DNA from: a virus
Virus record (IMG/VR): IMGVR_UViG_3300015265_000001
Coordinates: 124,001 to 188,000 of that record
Direction: 5' to 3' (one strand)
DNA length: 64,000 nt
Shown here piece after piece: positions 16,904 through 26,345 of this stretch. Made by a program: the position numbers and the translations under genes. Position 1 is the first letter of the stretch. The number at the start of each line of letters is the position of its first letter. The notes under the pieces are model-generated. The model saw nothing but the letters and a program-made list of their open reading frames with translations. It ran no database searches and was not told the origin of the DNA.

Positions 16904-19900
16904 TTAGCTTTTATCTTTGCCATCCCACGGGTTGTAGTTCTTACCACCCGGTTCGTCATCTGCCGGAGGCGTGTCATCGTCGTTTGAAGTATCATCTTCA
17001 ACAGGCGATGTGTCATCGTCAACAACAGGAGCGTCAGTATCGCTGTTATCCCCGAGAGGATTATCAACGTCTTGATCACCGGTACCCGGACCCGCGCCCA
17101 GATCATCATCAGGAGATCCAGTAAGCGAGCTATCATCAGCAGGCAACCCACCATTTTCACCCCCTTCCAGGCCTTCTGGTTCTTCAGGCGCAAGTTTCTT
17201 GGCCAGCTTTTCTTCGTACTGCTTCTTAAGCTTCTTGTTGGAGTCAACCACTCCGTTAATGAGCTCTGCTGCGAAGGCCGCGGTGTTGATACGCTGATGC
17301 AGCATTTTCTGCACAAGCGATGCGATACCGCCACCTTTACCCTCGTTAACAATCTCATCAAACGGCATCGGCAAGTTAAACCGACGGAAAGCTTCAGTGG
17401 TCAGAGCAGACTTCACCATAGCCTTGATCTCGGTGTCAGAGAAATCTTCGGAGTTGATGTTGAGCGTCTTCAAGATCTGAGGCAGTACACCGTTATTACC
17501 CGCAGCCTCTTCCCAAGCCTGCACCAGCGCAGTTACCGCGTCCAAGCTATCCTTCAGCTTGTTGGTCGATTCAGTGCTGGTAGGAACTGGTAGGTAGACG
17601 TAGATCGAGGTAAAGAAGTCCGCCAAGATAACCTTGACTTTATCCTCATCGCTGCCTTCCAAAGGTTCCTTGCTATCAGGTTTCCACAGGTTCTTGTTGT
17701 CCAGAATACACTGAACAAGGTCTTGCATCAGAGGACCGTTGACTCGGGTATGCTTACGCATGAAGTCAATCAAGAAGTCACAAATGGTTTCCTGCCAGCT
17801 GATGGCCTGGTTAAACACCATCTCGTATTCAGTAACCGCTTCAATCTTGAAGTTGTTCTGATCGTCCGACACGTCCAGCCATGCACGGGGCAGGTTGAAG
17901 TAGTTGGAGATGGAGTTCATTACCGCGTCACGACTGGCCTGGTCAACAGGCTGGAAGTTATCCTTCGGTTTACCCTGGGTGCTAATATCCGGTGTAGGCA
18001 AGTGAACGTTGTCACCCGCATTCACCTTAACCGACAGAGACGCTTCCCGCAGCGCATCCACTACCTGAGGAACCGACAGTTGAGCCGTCGACAGGATAGA
18101 GTGCAACTTAGGGTTGGTGTCAAAGAAGGTAGCCCGTGCAACCGCAATGGTTTGTTCTGGGTCAGCATCCTCCTTCTCGATGTTAATAACCATCTCGGTA
18201 TGAGGTTGCGCTGCTTCCAGGTTAGCCAGTGCGTCAGCCAGGTCATAGGCCGCCAGACGAGCAATGTGCATCTTCGCCGCTTGGGTCAAGGACTGACCAA
18301 TCCCCAGACGGTTGTACTTGATGGCGCCGTAAGAAACGGCTTCACCCGGTACGTACAGGCAACGAACGCCCTGCTTCTTGAAGATACGCGACAGGAAGAT
18401 CTTGTTGACCTCCTCATCAAGGGTAATGCTGATGCTGCTACCTTTGTCGCTATAAACAGCAGAGATGAACTGACGAACAAGGCTTTTCTCGGCCATGTCG
18501 GCAAACTCAGACATGTCGAAGTCACAAGGATTACCCGACTGCACATTGCGCAAGCTGGAGATCAGCGAGTTATCGCTACCCATCTTGTTCTTGTTAGTGA
18601 TGCCTTCCTTATTCTTCTTCAGCGACTGGTAGAACTCTGGGTCGTCAGTGTTCTTGAGGAACGCACCAGTTTCTGGATCGAGCAGGATGATGTAGTCATC
18701 GATCTTGCCGTTACTGCCGTTGAAGTGGATCGGGAAGATCGCTTCAGACGGAATGTGCCAGCTCAGACCACGGCCGTAAGGCGCAACACTCAACGAATCG
18801 TTCGACTTGATGAACTGCAACGACTGTGAACGAATATTGCGAGAACGGAACACCGAAGCATTCAACGAGTTCAGTTGCTCTTCGTTGAGGTTTTGGGTGG
18901 TCGCCAACTCAGGCTTGGACTTGGAGGACTTAGGTTCCTTCTTGTCTTTACCGCCTTTCTTGTCCGCTTCTTCCTGAGCTTTAGCTGCTTCGTCGTCCCG
19001 CTGCTTTTGAGACTTCATTGCAGAGGAGATGATGTTATCAAAACTCTCTGCACCCATGACCGACTTGATGTCCTGGTCACGCCGTGACTCCTGGAACTTC
19101 TGGAGGTACAGCACAGCCGGGTTATCGGTAATGGTAATGTTGAACAGGTTATCCGTATCGAACTCGGGGTCGAAGATCGGGAATTCGTTCTCAACGAAGT
19201 CAGAACCGGCAGTAAATAACGCCTCCAGACCGCTCACAGAACTGTTAGTAGCCCCTGGAGTTTTAGCCGCATACGGGTTACGAACAAAACGACCCTTGTT
19301 CTTGACCAGAGTCTTGCCTTTGTCTGTATGAACAAACTCGCGTTCCAGCTCACTTTTAGCTCGGTTGAATTCCTCGTTACCCGTCCGTTTGGAAGGGTCG
19401 AGTTCAGAGCCGTTGATGAGGTAATCCAGGCCAGGACGACTCAAGTTGAAGATCGCGTAGGACCCAGTATTCCACATGATATCGTCGAGCATCTTCTTTA
19501 AAAGCGACTCGATCTTATAGTCATTGGTGTAATAATCGTCCCAGATGGCCAGCAGACTGGTGTGCAAAGCCGCGTTTTTAATTTTGGTGCTCTGGGTGTC
19601 GTAGGTCAACATTTTGTCCTGTTTCCCGTTAGGGTAGAGGATGATCGTGTTCCAGATCAAGTTGGCCTTATCAATCATCGGCGTAATGGCCCGCAGGTCA
19701 TAGGCCGAGTTGATATTGTTACTGATAATGTTACTCAGTCGATTAAGCTTGTATTCGTTGACGGTCTTAGTGCCGCCAGCCTCCTCACGATCAGGAGCAA
19801 CCCCATTTTTAGGTACCGCGTTGCGTAAGGTGGCCGCCACGGCAGGGGGAACGTTTTTGATGTTCTCACGAATCTTGGTGTAGTCGACCGTTGTGTTACC

Positions 19901-19930
19901 ACGGGTCGCAGCGCGCGTTTCGAAACCCAT
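16904..19930 (-). CDS. Portal protein
   Basis: This 1008-residue protein is predicted to form the dodecameric DNA gate at one capsid vertex. The start at 19930 (MGFETRAATRGN) is chosen because GTGAGG precedes it; 17 further upstream codons lack a ribosome site. Supporting signs are the large helical core and a block near residues 690-745 (YFNLPRAWLDVSDDQNNFKI, followed by EYEMVFNQAISWQETICDF) that resembles the wing/stem helix pattern of phage portals. Size and capsid-gene proximity agree with phiKZ gp129. Residues about 925-1008 are an acidic, Asp/Pro/Gly-rich tail. A Lys/Glu-rich insert lies near residues 330-365. It is a minus-strand gene divergent from 19952. Confidence 0.72.
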   Translation of the reverse strand: MGFETRAATRGNTTVDYTKIRENIKNVPPAVAATLRNAVPKNGVAPDREEAGGTKTVNEYKLNRLSNIISNNINSAYDLRAITPMIDKANLIWNTIILYPNGKQDKMLTYDTQSTKIKNAALHTSLLAIWDDYYTNDYKIESLLKKMLDDIMWNTGSYAIFNLSRPGLDYLINGSELDPSKRTGNEEFNRAKSELEREFVHTDKGKTLVKNKGRFVRNPYAAKTPGATNSSVSGLEALFTAGSDFVENEFPIFDPEFDTDNLFNITITDNPAVLYLQKFQESRRDQDIKSVMGAESFDNIISSAMKSQKQRDDEAAKAQEEADKKGGKDKKEPKSSKSKPELATTQNLNEEQLNSLNASVFRSRNIRSQSLQFIKSNDSLSVAPYGRGLSWHIPSEAIFPIHFNGSNGKIDDYIILLDPETGAFLKNTDDPEFYQSLKKNKEGITNKNKMGSDNSLISSLRNVQSGNPCDFDMSEFADMAEKSLVRQFISAVYSDKGSSISITLDEEVNKIFLSRIFKKQGVRCLYVPGEAVSYGAIKYNRLGIGQSLTQAAKMHIARLAAYDLADALANLEAAQPHTEMVINIEKEDADPEQTIAVARATFFDTNPKLHSILSTAQLSVPQVVDALREASLSVKVNAGDNVHLPTPDISTQGKPKDNFQPVDQASRDAVMNSISNYFNLPRAWLDVSDDQNNFKIEAVTEYEMVFNQAISWQETICDFLIDFMRKHTRVNGPLMQDLVQCILDNKNLWKPDSKEPLEGSDEDKVKVILADFFTSIYVYLPVPTSTESTNKLKDSLDAVTALVQAWEEAAGNNGVLPQILKTLNINSEDFSDTEIKAMVKSALTTEAFRRFNLPMPFDEIVNEGKGGGIASLVQKMLHQRINTAAFAAELINGVVDSNKKLKKQYEEKLAKKLAPEEPEGLEGGENGGLPADDSSLTGSPDDDLGAGPGTGDQDVDNPLGDNSDTDAPVVDDDTSPVEDDTSNDDDTPPADDEPGGKNYNPWDGKDKS

Positions 19931-19951
19931 ATAAACCTCACGAGTTAAACT

Positions 19952-22225
19952 ATGAATAGTGTCGATCTGGATAAGTATCACACGGACACTTTCAGCCTAG
20001 TTCGAACCATGGTTATCAAAATCGAGGCCTTGGCCGAACGAGATAACCTGGTGTTAACTAACGCTGGGTATTCCGTGTCTTCGGACAAAACGACATGGCG
20101 TTATTACATGAACCTCAATGGGGATTACCACCCCACTGATGAAGTAATGTGGATCAACTCCATCGATACTGATGAGCGGATTATTTTCAACAAAGATAAT
20201 CTGAAGTTGCACATTGCAACTAATCGAGAGTACAGTAAGGGTGGTTACTGGTTCAACCGTTTGGTTGACGTGTACCCTGGGCAGTCTGCGCTGATTAACG
20301 GCATACTCGCACCGATCCCGTACTCTGAAACCATCGAGGCCAAAGACTATAAGATTCTGCGCTACAATAAGAATCTAGTGAGCTGGAACGAGGAACAGCT
20401 CATCCCGAAATTGCAGCAGTTTATCGATAGCAACGCCAGTCATACGCTAAAGAATGACTACGTCGCTACTGACGACCTGTGGCTGCCCTGGATGATCGAA
20501 GAGAAGTACGCGTTCCTTATTGCGTGCATCAACGCCATTCGTCTGGAAGACTGCTACACGCGGTATACCCACGAGTTCTTCGTGTGGAGTCACATCGACT
20601 CCTTTGGTAACTTCTCGCAGTACAAGGCCAGCTTGACTCGCGAACAAACAATGTGGCTGTTTCGTAACATTGCCTGGATCCGTAATAACCCAGGACAACA
20701 GTACACGTTTGACAAGCTGATGAAGAACCTGTTGACCAAAGCCAATATTCCTTTGGCTCGGTTTGACATGGTTGAGAGCACTGAGAAACAGCTCGAAGAC
20801 CTGACCCCTACACCGCTGTACCGTCGTATGCAAATGAACCTGTCTGAGGTCTACGGACGTACAGCCTCGTTCATTGATACCGAAGCTATGATCGCCAAGC
20901 AACAGATCATGGCCAAGGACAACTACGACCAGACTGATTTCTACCTGGATGACGCCCTGGTTAAAGGTCGGTACAGCCTCCACTCCGAGTTGCCTACCAA
21001 GGCGCTTGAATCGTCCATGATGGACTACACCAACCGACACATCGATACATTGATGAAGGTGGTGTACAACGAGTGGATCTACCTGGCAGGCAACAAGATC
21101 TTCAACGGCAAGGTGATTACGGTAGACCCCAAGAGCGGTAAGCAGTACCGTCTGCCCGTGGGTGACGCCTTCTACATCTGGAAGTACCTGGTGGAATATG
21201 CCAAGGGCCAAAACCCTCTGGTAATCGAACCGGCTTACTACCAGAACGTGCTGAAACTCAAGCCTCCGACTATTGACGAGATCATTGATATCGGCGGTCC
21301 CGATTTCATTCGTCCTTATGTTGCCGCTGATATCCAAAAGCTCTGGTTCCCAGTAGCACCGTTCTTGGCACCGGATTATCTGATCCAGTACGCCACTGAC
21401 GTCTACCGGACCATGTGGAAGCACAAGAAGCTCTACAGCCAGTTCTACGATCTGAACAAACGGGCGCGGGTGAAGAACAGCTGTAAGCTGATGTACGACT
21501 CGGGCATCGTCACCCTGAGTAACTTCACCGATTACGACTCACTGCTGAAAAGCTATGAGTTGGATTTCACCGACTACACCGCTGAAGAGGCACGTAACTT
21601 CTCCTGGGACATCTTTAAACGGATTACCGGGTGGGATACCAACGCTACACCGTCGACACGGGTTAAGCAGAGCGATCTGATTGACATCATGTCTGAGTTG
21701 TCGTCCTACACGATTCACATCGTTAAAGACATCAATGACGGTACGGACCAGACTGAGTTGATCAACGAGACCCTTATTGGTGACTCTCGTTGGGTAGGGG
21801 TAGGTAATGGTAGTTATGGCGATTTCACCAATGTCATGATTACCCAGCATTCCAACATGGACAGTATCCATGCGTTGGAAGCAAACATCCCTATCATCAG
21901 CAACCCTGATCCGGTGTTGGTGGCGGACAGCGAGATGAATATTGATATCATCACGCATGACATCTTCAAGCCAGTTAACCTGAGCAACAACCTCGCGGCC
22001 TATGCGGTTAAGCTGTATGACAACAGCTATTTCCGTGTGTTGCCAGAAGGCGCTCTGGATCCGCTGGTGATTCCGCCTACTTACTACGGTGAGTTGGAAC
22101 CTGAAGAGTACGTCATCCCTGGCACTTACTACGGCACCTTGGCGCCTGAAGAAGATCCAGTGGTGCCGCCTAAAGTTATTCCTCGTACCTACTACGGCGA
22201 TTTGAAGCCTAACGGCGATCTCTGA
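19952..22225 (+). CDS. Large structural protein with C-terminal TYYG repeats, 757 aa
   Basis: This is the first gene of a tight plus-strand structural run (19952-25377), divergent from the portal across 21 bases. Most of the protein is helical and aromatic-rich with no catalytic motif. The last 52 residues (706-757) contain three copies of an I-P-x-T-Y-Y-G-x-L-x-P motif separated by acidic or proline-rich linkers. The repeats could bind a partner. A tail or baseplate role is inferred from neighbours; the start lacks a strong Shine-Dalgarno sequence. Confidence 0.78.
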   Translation: MNSVDLDKYHTDTFSLVRTMVIKIEALAERDNLVLTNAGYSVSSDKTTWRYYMNLNGDYHPTDEVMWINSIDTDERIIFNKDNLKLHIATNREYSKGGYWFNRLVDVYPGQSALINGILAPIPYSETIEAKDYKILRYNKNLVSWNEEQLIPKLQQFIDSNASHTLKNDYVATDDLWLPWMIEEKYAFLIACINAIRLEDCYTRYTHEFFVWSHIDSFGNFSQYKASLTREQTMWLFRNIAWIRNNPGQQYTFDKLMKNLLTKANIPLARFDMVESTEKQLEDLTPTPLYRRMQMNLSEVYGRTASFIDTEAMIAKQQIMAKDNYDQTDFYLDDALVKGRYSLHSELPTKALESSMMDYTNRHIDTLMKVVYNEWIYLAGNKIFNGKVITVDPKSGKQYRLPVGDAFYIWKYLVEYAKGQNPLVIEPAYYQNVLKLKPPTIDEIIDIGGPDFIRPYVAADIQKLWFPVAPFLAPDYLIQYATDVYRTMWKHKKLYSQFYDLNKRARVKNSCKLMYDSGIVTLSNFTDYDSLLKSYELDFTDYTAEEARNFSWDIFKRITGWDTNATPSTRVKQSDLIDIMSELSSYTIHIVKDINDGTDQTELINETLIGDSRWVGVGNGSYGDFTNVMITQHSNMDSIHALEANIPIISNPDPVLVADSEMNIDIITHDIFKPVNLSNNLAAYAVKLYDNSYFRVLPEGALDPLVIPPTYYGELEPEEYVIPGTYYGTLAPEEDPVVPPKVIPRTYYGDLKPNGDL

Positions 22226-22235
22226 GGATCACACC

Positions 22236-22637
22236 TTGAACAGAAAAGTCTTGGCGCTGGTAAAACAGCGCTACTGTGAAGACAAAAGGATTCAGGATCG
22301 CAATTCGGTTAGCCTGTCGTTTACGCAGGTACAGCCCAACGGCGATCCGGTGTTCTATGTCGATGACGGCAAACAAGGTGAGGTGTATGTTTACCATCGC
22401 ACGGACATGAGTGGGTTTACTGCTTTCCGTGCGATGGACATTCCCGCCGACTACCGTCTGCAATTGGAGAGTAACCCCAACAAAGCTTTCATCGCGAATT
22501 GGGTTTACCGTTTTACCGGGCATCGTCTTCTGCCCGAAGATATTCGTTATTTAACTCTGGAAAAAAGCGCAGTCGTGGTGACGTTAGCCCCGGATTCTAT
22601 GCGCTTTAAGAACAGTTTCCGCATAACCCGACTATAG
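22236..22637 (+). CDS. Unknown structural-run protein, 133 aa, TTG start
   Basis: The frame opens with TTG at 22236, nine bases after GAGGATC, and the next in-frame ATG is nearly 60 codons in, so a TTG start is the best reading. The product is basic at both ends and beta-rich in the middle (DPVFYVDDGKQGEVYVYH). It lies 10 bases after the preceding gene and 12 before the next. Confidence 0.68.
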   Translation: MNRKVLALVKQRYCEDKRIQDRNSVSLSFTQVQPNGDPVFYVDDGKQGEVYVYHRTDMSGFTAFRAMDIPADYRLQLESNPNKAFIANWVYRFTGHRLLPEDIRYLTLEKSAVVVTLAPDSMRFKNSFRITRL

Positions 22638-22649
22638 GGATTTTTGATT

Positions 22650-23579
22650 ATGGCTCTTTCTGCAACCGAACTTCAAGACCAGAACCGTTCTGAGGTTCCT
22701 ACTCAGTCGGTGACCAACACAGCCTGGGGTGGGCTGATTGCAAAGTGCTCCAATACCAAACAGAACTTCACTCTGCCGCAGTGGACCACCCTCAACGAAT
22801 TCCACGGCATCCTGGCAGAAGAGTCGATCGGCCTGAAGAACGGTAACGACTTCACGCTGAAGTACTTCGGTATCGGTATCCGCGGTGCTGATGCGATCGG
22901 CAAGACCGGCCTGGGTACTACCCTGTTGAAGGTCAACCAGCACCAGCCGAAAGACGGTAACCTGTTCGTACCGATTCCTTTCGCCTGCCGTCCGGTTGAT
23001 AGCGACTTCAACACCGTTAACCGTGCCAAGTACCGTATGCGTACTGTTGAAGACATCAACGGCGTTGCCTACGCGTTCTACTGGCTCAAGGTGATCAACT
23101 TCGCCAGTTACAACCCTCAAGTGGTTGTGATCACTCGCGATGATGACAACAACGAAACACCTGTGCCGTACATTCCGGTGAAGGACGATCTGTTCAATCC
23201 ACAGCCTGTGGACTTCACCAGTACCGGTTCGGTGCCGATCAGCAACCAGTACATGAACAACTCGGCTATCCTGGACTGCTCGTTGGATCAAACCGACCTG
23301 CGCGAAATGGAAAATGCCTGCCGGGTTAAATACGGCGACGCCAGTCTGGCTGCTCCAAACGAAGTGGGCGTGGCCTACGGCATCGACACCAAGACCGACG
23401 GTTCTATCGGCCAGGGTGCAACCATCCGTTACGACGAAGTACTGAGCGCGGTCTATGCTCACTACATCACCGAGCGTGATGCCCGTGCTGCACTGAACAA
23501 CGTGCGCATCCAGTACGCTTTCGACCACGGCGCCAGCGAACCAATGCTGCTGCACACCAACGCCACCACCGGGGCATAA
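22650..23579 (+). CDS. Probable abundant virion protein, 309 aa
   Basis: ATG 22650 is preceded by AGGGA and is preferred over the TTG two codons earlier. Codon use is markedly C-ending compared with flanking genes, a sign of high expression. The sequence is beta-rich with an acidic DDDNNE loop near residue 165. Its length is close to that of phiKZ-type tail tube proteins, but no tube signature could be confirmed and no sheath gene is adjacent, so only a structural role is claimed. Confidence 0.72.
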   Translation: MALSATELQDQNRSEVPTQSVTNTAWGGLIAKCSNTKQNFTLPQWTTLNEFHGILAEESIGLKNGNDFTLKYFGIGIRGADAIGKTGLGTTLLKVNQHQPKDGNLFVPIPFACRPVDSDFNTVNRAKYRMRTVEDINGVAYAFYWLKVINFASYNPQVVVITRDDDNNETPVPYIPVKDDLFNPQPVDFTSTGSVPISNQYMNNSAILDCSLDQTDLREMENACRVKYGDASLAAPNEVGVAYGIDTKTDGSIGQGATIRYDEVLSAVYAHYITERDARAALNNVRIQYAFDHGASEPMLLHTNATTGA

Positions 23580-23588
23580 GGAGGCTTC

Positions 23589-24203
23589 ATGGAGTTTCCT
23601 GAGATTCTTAAAGGGGCCCATGTGCCCCTGACCCCAAGCATGACCAGTGACGAGGCAATTACACTGGCGAACGGATTCTATCAGACGTCGTTGGATCCTT
23701 CTCTGTTCAAGAAGTCGCAAACCTTCTGGAACGCCGAGATGGTTCTACAAATCGATTTGATCGATCCGAAGACCCGTGAAGTCATTGCGAACTTCGTTAA
23801 CAAGTCTTCCAAAGTTACGCCGGTTACAGTGGATGGTCCGCTGGAGCTGGACAACCCTTTGGTCAGCGTAGAGCCTGCTGAATTGATGGGACCTGTCATT
23901 GCCCTCAGTTCAGCAGTGGAGCTGGAGTTTCTGGATGCGGTAGGTTCGGGTAACACCTACCCTACCACCGGCACTGACAACAACGTAGCCTTTGACCTGA
24001 AGAACCTGCTCAATGCTTATCAATTCATCGGTGGCTGGGTTTCCGGCACTCTGGGTGAACGAGCAGTGGGGGGTTTCCGACTGGTCTATAAAGGTTCAAG
24101 TGAAAACGCGCCAGCAGAGTTCCCGATGGACCCATCTCCAATGGTGGCAATCATCGAGATCCTGCACGGCGAACAAAAAGGATTCATATGCCTGAGGACG
24201 TAA
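23589..24203 (+). CDS. Structural-run protein of unknown function, 204 aa
   Basis: AAGGAGG lies six bases before the ATG, an unusually strong ribosome site. The protein is beta-rich and acidic with a Gly-rich loop (AVGSGNTYPTTGTDNN near residue 120). Its last 16 bases overlap the next gene, so translation is coupled. A tail or baseplate assembly role is inferred from context. Confidence 0.72.
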   Translation: MEFPEILKGAHVPLTPSMTSDEAITLANGFYQTSLDPSLFKKSQTFWNAEMVLQIDLIDPKTREVIANFVNKSSKVTPVTVDGPLELDNPLVSVEPAELMGPVIALSSAVELEFLDAVGSGNTYPTTGTDNNVAFDLKNLLNAYQFIGGWVSGTLGERAVGGFRLVYKGSSENAPAEFPMDPSPMVAIIEILHGEQKGFICLRT

Positions 24204-24775
24204 AGTCCCCCGATGCGGTACGGGTCCAAGGAAACGACCCGTCCACTACGAACATGGGGGCGTTTATCGTAGATGTCAATATCGCCGAGCCTGCCCCTTT
24301 TAAACTGGTGTATGCGAACACGATTTACGGCGACAAGTGTATCTACGATATTCCCGTGCAATACGACGACACTGCGGGTACAAGTGTCTTGGCGCGCAGC
24401 TATGGATTGGCGCGCGCTAACAACACCCTGATCGATATCTATGAACCTGATACTGGGATTGTAGAAGATAACTTCCTGGGGATGTCGGCATTAACCTTCA
24501 AACAACTGATTCAGTTTGTGGGCTTGTTGACCGGTGGCTATATTGAGCGGGGCATTCATGTGAGTATGGTGCTTCCCAATCTGGCGAAAGGCGTTGTGGG
24601 TGCCAACTTCAAAGGCACTCAAAAGGAAGATGTCCGCAAAGGGTTGTTGGAATTCCCTTTGCTGGACTGGAATGGCATCGATCTCACTTTAGCGGATGAG
24701 CACACCATTGACGCTGGTGCAGTTACCCTCTACCGTGCTATCCAGATCGCCAAGAATTATGGAGTATGGAAATGA
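24188..24775 (+). CDS. Structural-run protein of unknown function, 195 aa
   Basis: ATG 24188 lies inside the end of the upstream gene and has AAGGA five bases before it. The protein is mixed alpha/beta with hydrophobic segments (LTFKQLIQFVGLLTGGYI near residue 105) that look buried rather than transmembrane. Its stop forms an ATGA overlap with the holin-like gene. Confidence 0.72.
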   Translation: MPEDVKSPDAVRVQGNDPSTTNMGAFIVDVNIAEPAPFKLVYANTIYGDKCIYDIPVQYDDTAGTSVLARSYGLARANNTLIDIYEPDTGIVEDNFLGMSALTFKQLIQFVGLLTGGYIERGIHVSMVLPNLAKGVVGANFKGTQKEDVRKGLLEFPLLDWNGIDLTLADEHTIDAGAVTLYRAIQIAKNYGVWK

Positions 24776-25377
24776 GCACCCAAGAACCTGTAAAACCAGG
24801 GGAGGAGGTCGTAGATCCGCTGCGTGCTCCGGGAACGGTTGTAAAGACTGTGGTCGAAGAGATCCCAGTCGTCCTGGAAGCGCCTGTAAGCCCTGCTGAA
24901 GAACCAGTTGAACCAACCCCAGCCTTTGCTGAACAACCAGCCGCTGTAGTGACCGTAGAGCCCGCTACGGTTAAGAAGATTACACAGACGGTCGCTCCTG
25001 TTGGTATTGAGCGAGAAGTCTTTGGTATGTGGTCGGTGATGTTGCGTAATGCCGGTGGTATCCTGGCGGCTGTAACTACGTGCATCATCGCCATCGTAAA
25101 CGCTTACACTACCTACAAATCCGTAACCGGTGGAAACGGGTGGCCTTCCGAGACCATCATGTTCATCGCCAACGTCGGTCCTATTGTGGTGGCGTGGACG
25201 TTCATGAACTCCAGCAAGACCATTTCCACCATCATGCAAGTGCGTGGTGTGCAAGATCGTTTGAAGAACGCCATGTCGGGGTTTGTGGCTAACCCGAATG
25301 ATACCAATCAACAAAGACGCTCGACGGATCGACCAGAGACGCCACCTCCAGGTCCTCCGACTCCACCGCAATACTGA
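24772..25377 (+). CDS. Two-TM membrane protein, holin candidate
   Basis: The 201-residue product starts in an ATGA overlap at 24772 with GGAG seven bases earlier. Residues 1-85 are acidic and proline-rich, residues 94-113 and 127-146 are two membrane helices joined by a short loop, and the C-terminus is basic then proline-rich (TPPPGPPTPPQY). Two helices with both ends inside is a class II holin topology, and the next genes encode a spanin pair on the other strand. No sequence family is recognised; a structural membrane protein is the alternative. Confidence 0.55.
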   Translation: MSTQEPVKPGEEVVDPLRAPGTVVKTVVEEIPVVLEAPVSPAEEPVEPTPAFAEQPAAVVTVEPATVKKITQTVAPVGIEREVFGMWSVMLRNAGGILAAVTTCIIAIVNAYTTYKSVTGGNGWPSETIMFIANVGPIVVAWTFMNSSKTISTIMQVRGVQDRLKNAMSGFVANPNDTNQQRRSTDRPETPPPGPPTPPQY

Positions 25378-25392
25378 TCAACCGTACATATA

Positions 25393-25426
25393 CCTAACCA
25401 GGAGCCCCTAAAGGCTCCTGGTTAGG
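25393..25426. terminator. Bidirectional terminator hairpin
   Basis: A perfect 14-bp stem CCTAACCAGGAGCC/GGCTCCTGGTTAGG (25393-25406 and 25413-25426) lies between convergent genes ending at 25377 and 25476. The following bases contain several ATTAC repeats but no long T run. Confidence 0.65.
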
Positions 25427-25475
25427 CTATTACGCATTACATCCCATTATTACCCATTACTTCCTAGTTGCTGCG

Positions 25476-26066
25476 TTACTGCGGTTGTTTATCCTGGACG
25501 GTCGTCTGGATAGGAGGGGGAGTTGATGGCACAATCGCTTTCTGAATAGCTGCCTTTACCCCATCGGGCTTCAGGGAGTCACTCTTTTTCTCCAACCCGG
25601 AGATGATAAAGTTGATATTCGATACCAACTGTGCAATCGTTTGTTTGGCAGCCCAGTTCTCCAGGTTCTGTTGGTCCAGCTTTTGTGTCGTCAAGATCAG
25701 CTGGGTTACAGTTAACTGGTAACAATATTTCTTGTCGGTTGCCTTGAGGCAATCGTTGTCGTCAAGAAAGGCTGTCAGAGGCGCGGTAAGACTAATGGGG
25801 GGATTCGGTTCCACCTTTTGGAGCTGGGGCATCACCGCTGTCAGATCCGCTCGAGTTCTTTCCAGCTGCATGCGGTAGCTGTCGATCTCGACCTGGATTG
25901 CCTGAGCTTGCAGGTACGTCTGAGCTTCGTTTACTGTCGTCTGGTGGGAGCACCCCGACATTAATGATAGTAGAAGGAGGAGAATTACCTGCGTAACCTT
26001 TCCCTTTGACTTCCATTTTGGCGGGATCCAACCCATAGCGCCGCATAATTTCATCGTAAACATCAT
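25476..26066 (-). CDS. Outer-membrane lipoprotein, o-spanin candidate
   Basis: The start at 26066 is favoured by AAGGTGA just upstream; an ATG at 26036 would give a more typical signal length. The N-terminus has basic residues, a leucine-rich core (VILLLLLSL) and MSGC, a lipobox-like cleavage site, followed by a helical periplasmic region with a Pro-rich end. The frame overlaps the i-spanin gene by about 275 bases in another phase, the classic Rz/Rz1-type arrangement. It should link the outer membrane to the inner spanin during the last step of lysis. Confidence 0.65.
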   Translation of the reverse strand: MMFTMKLCGAMGWIPPKWKSKGKVTQVILLLLLSLMSGCSHQTTVNEAQTYLQAQAIQVEIDSYRMQLERTRADLTAVMPQLQKVEPNPPISLTAPLTAFLDDNDCLKATDKKYCYQLTVTQLILTTQKLDQQNLENWAAKQTIAQLVSNINFIISGLEKKSDSLKPDGVKAAIQKAIVPSTPPPIQTTVQDKQPQ

Positions 26067-26340
26067 CACGATCACCTTTTTGCAGGTCATACGTTCGGCT
26101 TAAGGTTTCCCTGAGTTGGACCGATTCGTTTGCCTGGCGTTCAAAATTGTCAGCAGCGTTCTTGAGCTGCTTGCTGACTTCCTGGAGAGTGGACAGCGAC
26201 TTCTCATCGAGATTGCTGGAGGTCTGGCGAGGGAAAGCCCAGGTGAGTCCAACCAGCGCGATGAGTATCAGCATAAACAGCGTGCTGACAATACTTCTCA
26301 GCTTATCCGTGAAGAACATGTCTTTGATCTCCGCACCCAT
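25792..26340 (-). CDS. Inner-membrane spanin (i-spanin) candidate
   Basis: A 182-residue protein with AGAGGA before its ATG, five bases after the upstream stop. Residues about 16-36 are one membrane helix with a short N-terminal inside segment. Residues 40-85 form a charged coiled coil (LSTLQEVSKQLKNAADNFER) and the C-terminal third is Gly/Ser/Pro/Asp-rich and likely unfolded. This single N-terminal anchor plus periplasmic coiled coil is the i-spanin plan. The overlapping lipoprotein frame strengthens the call. Confidence 0.65.
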   Translation of the reverse strand: MGAEIKDMFFTDKLRSIVSTLFMLILIALVGLTWAFPRQTSSNLDEKSLSTLQEVSKQLKNAADNFERQANESVQLRETLSRTYDLQKGDRDDVYDEIMRRYGLDPAKMEVKGKGYAGNSPPSTIINVGVLPPDDSKRSSDVPASSGNPGRDRQLPHAAGKNSSGSDSGDAPAPKGGTESPH

Positions 26341-26345
26341 GTGGT

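Noticed and set aside
22632-23720. A 362-codon minus-strand frame over 22650-23579
   Set aside because: Antisense shadow of a well-supported plus-strand gene with good ribosome sites and operon spacing.
25427-25470. Short ATTAC repeats as a possible repeat array or origin
   Set aside because: The spacing is irregular and there are too few copies to separate from chance in an AT-rich gap.
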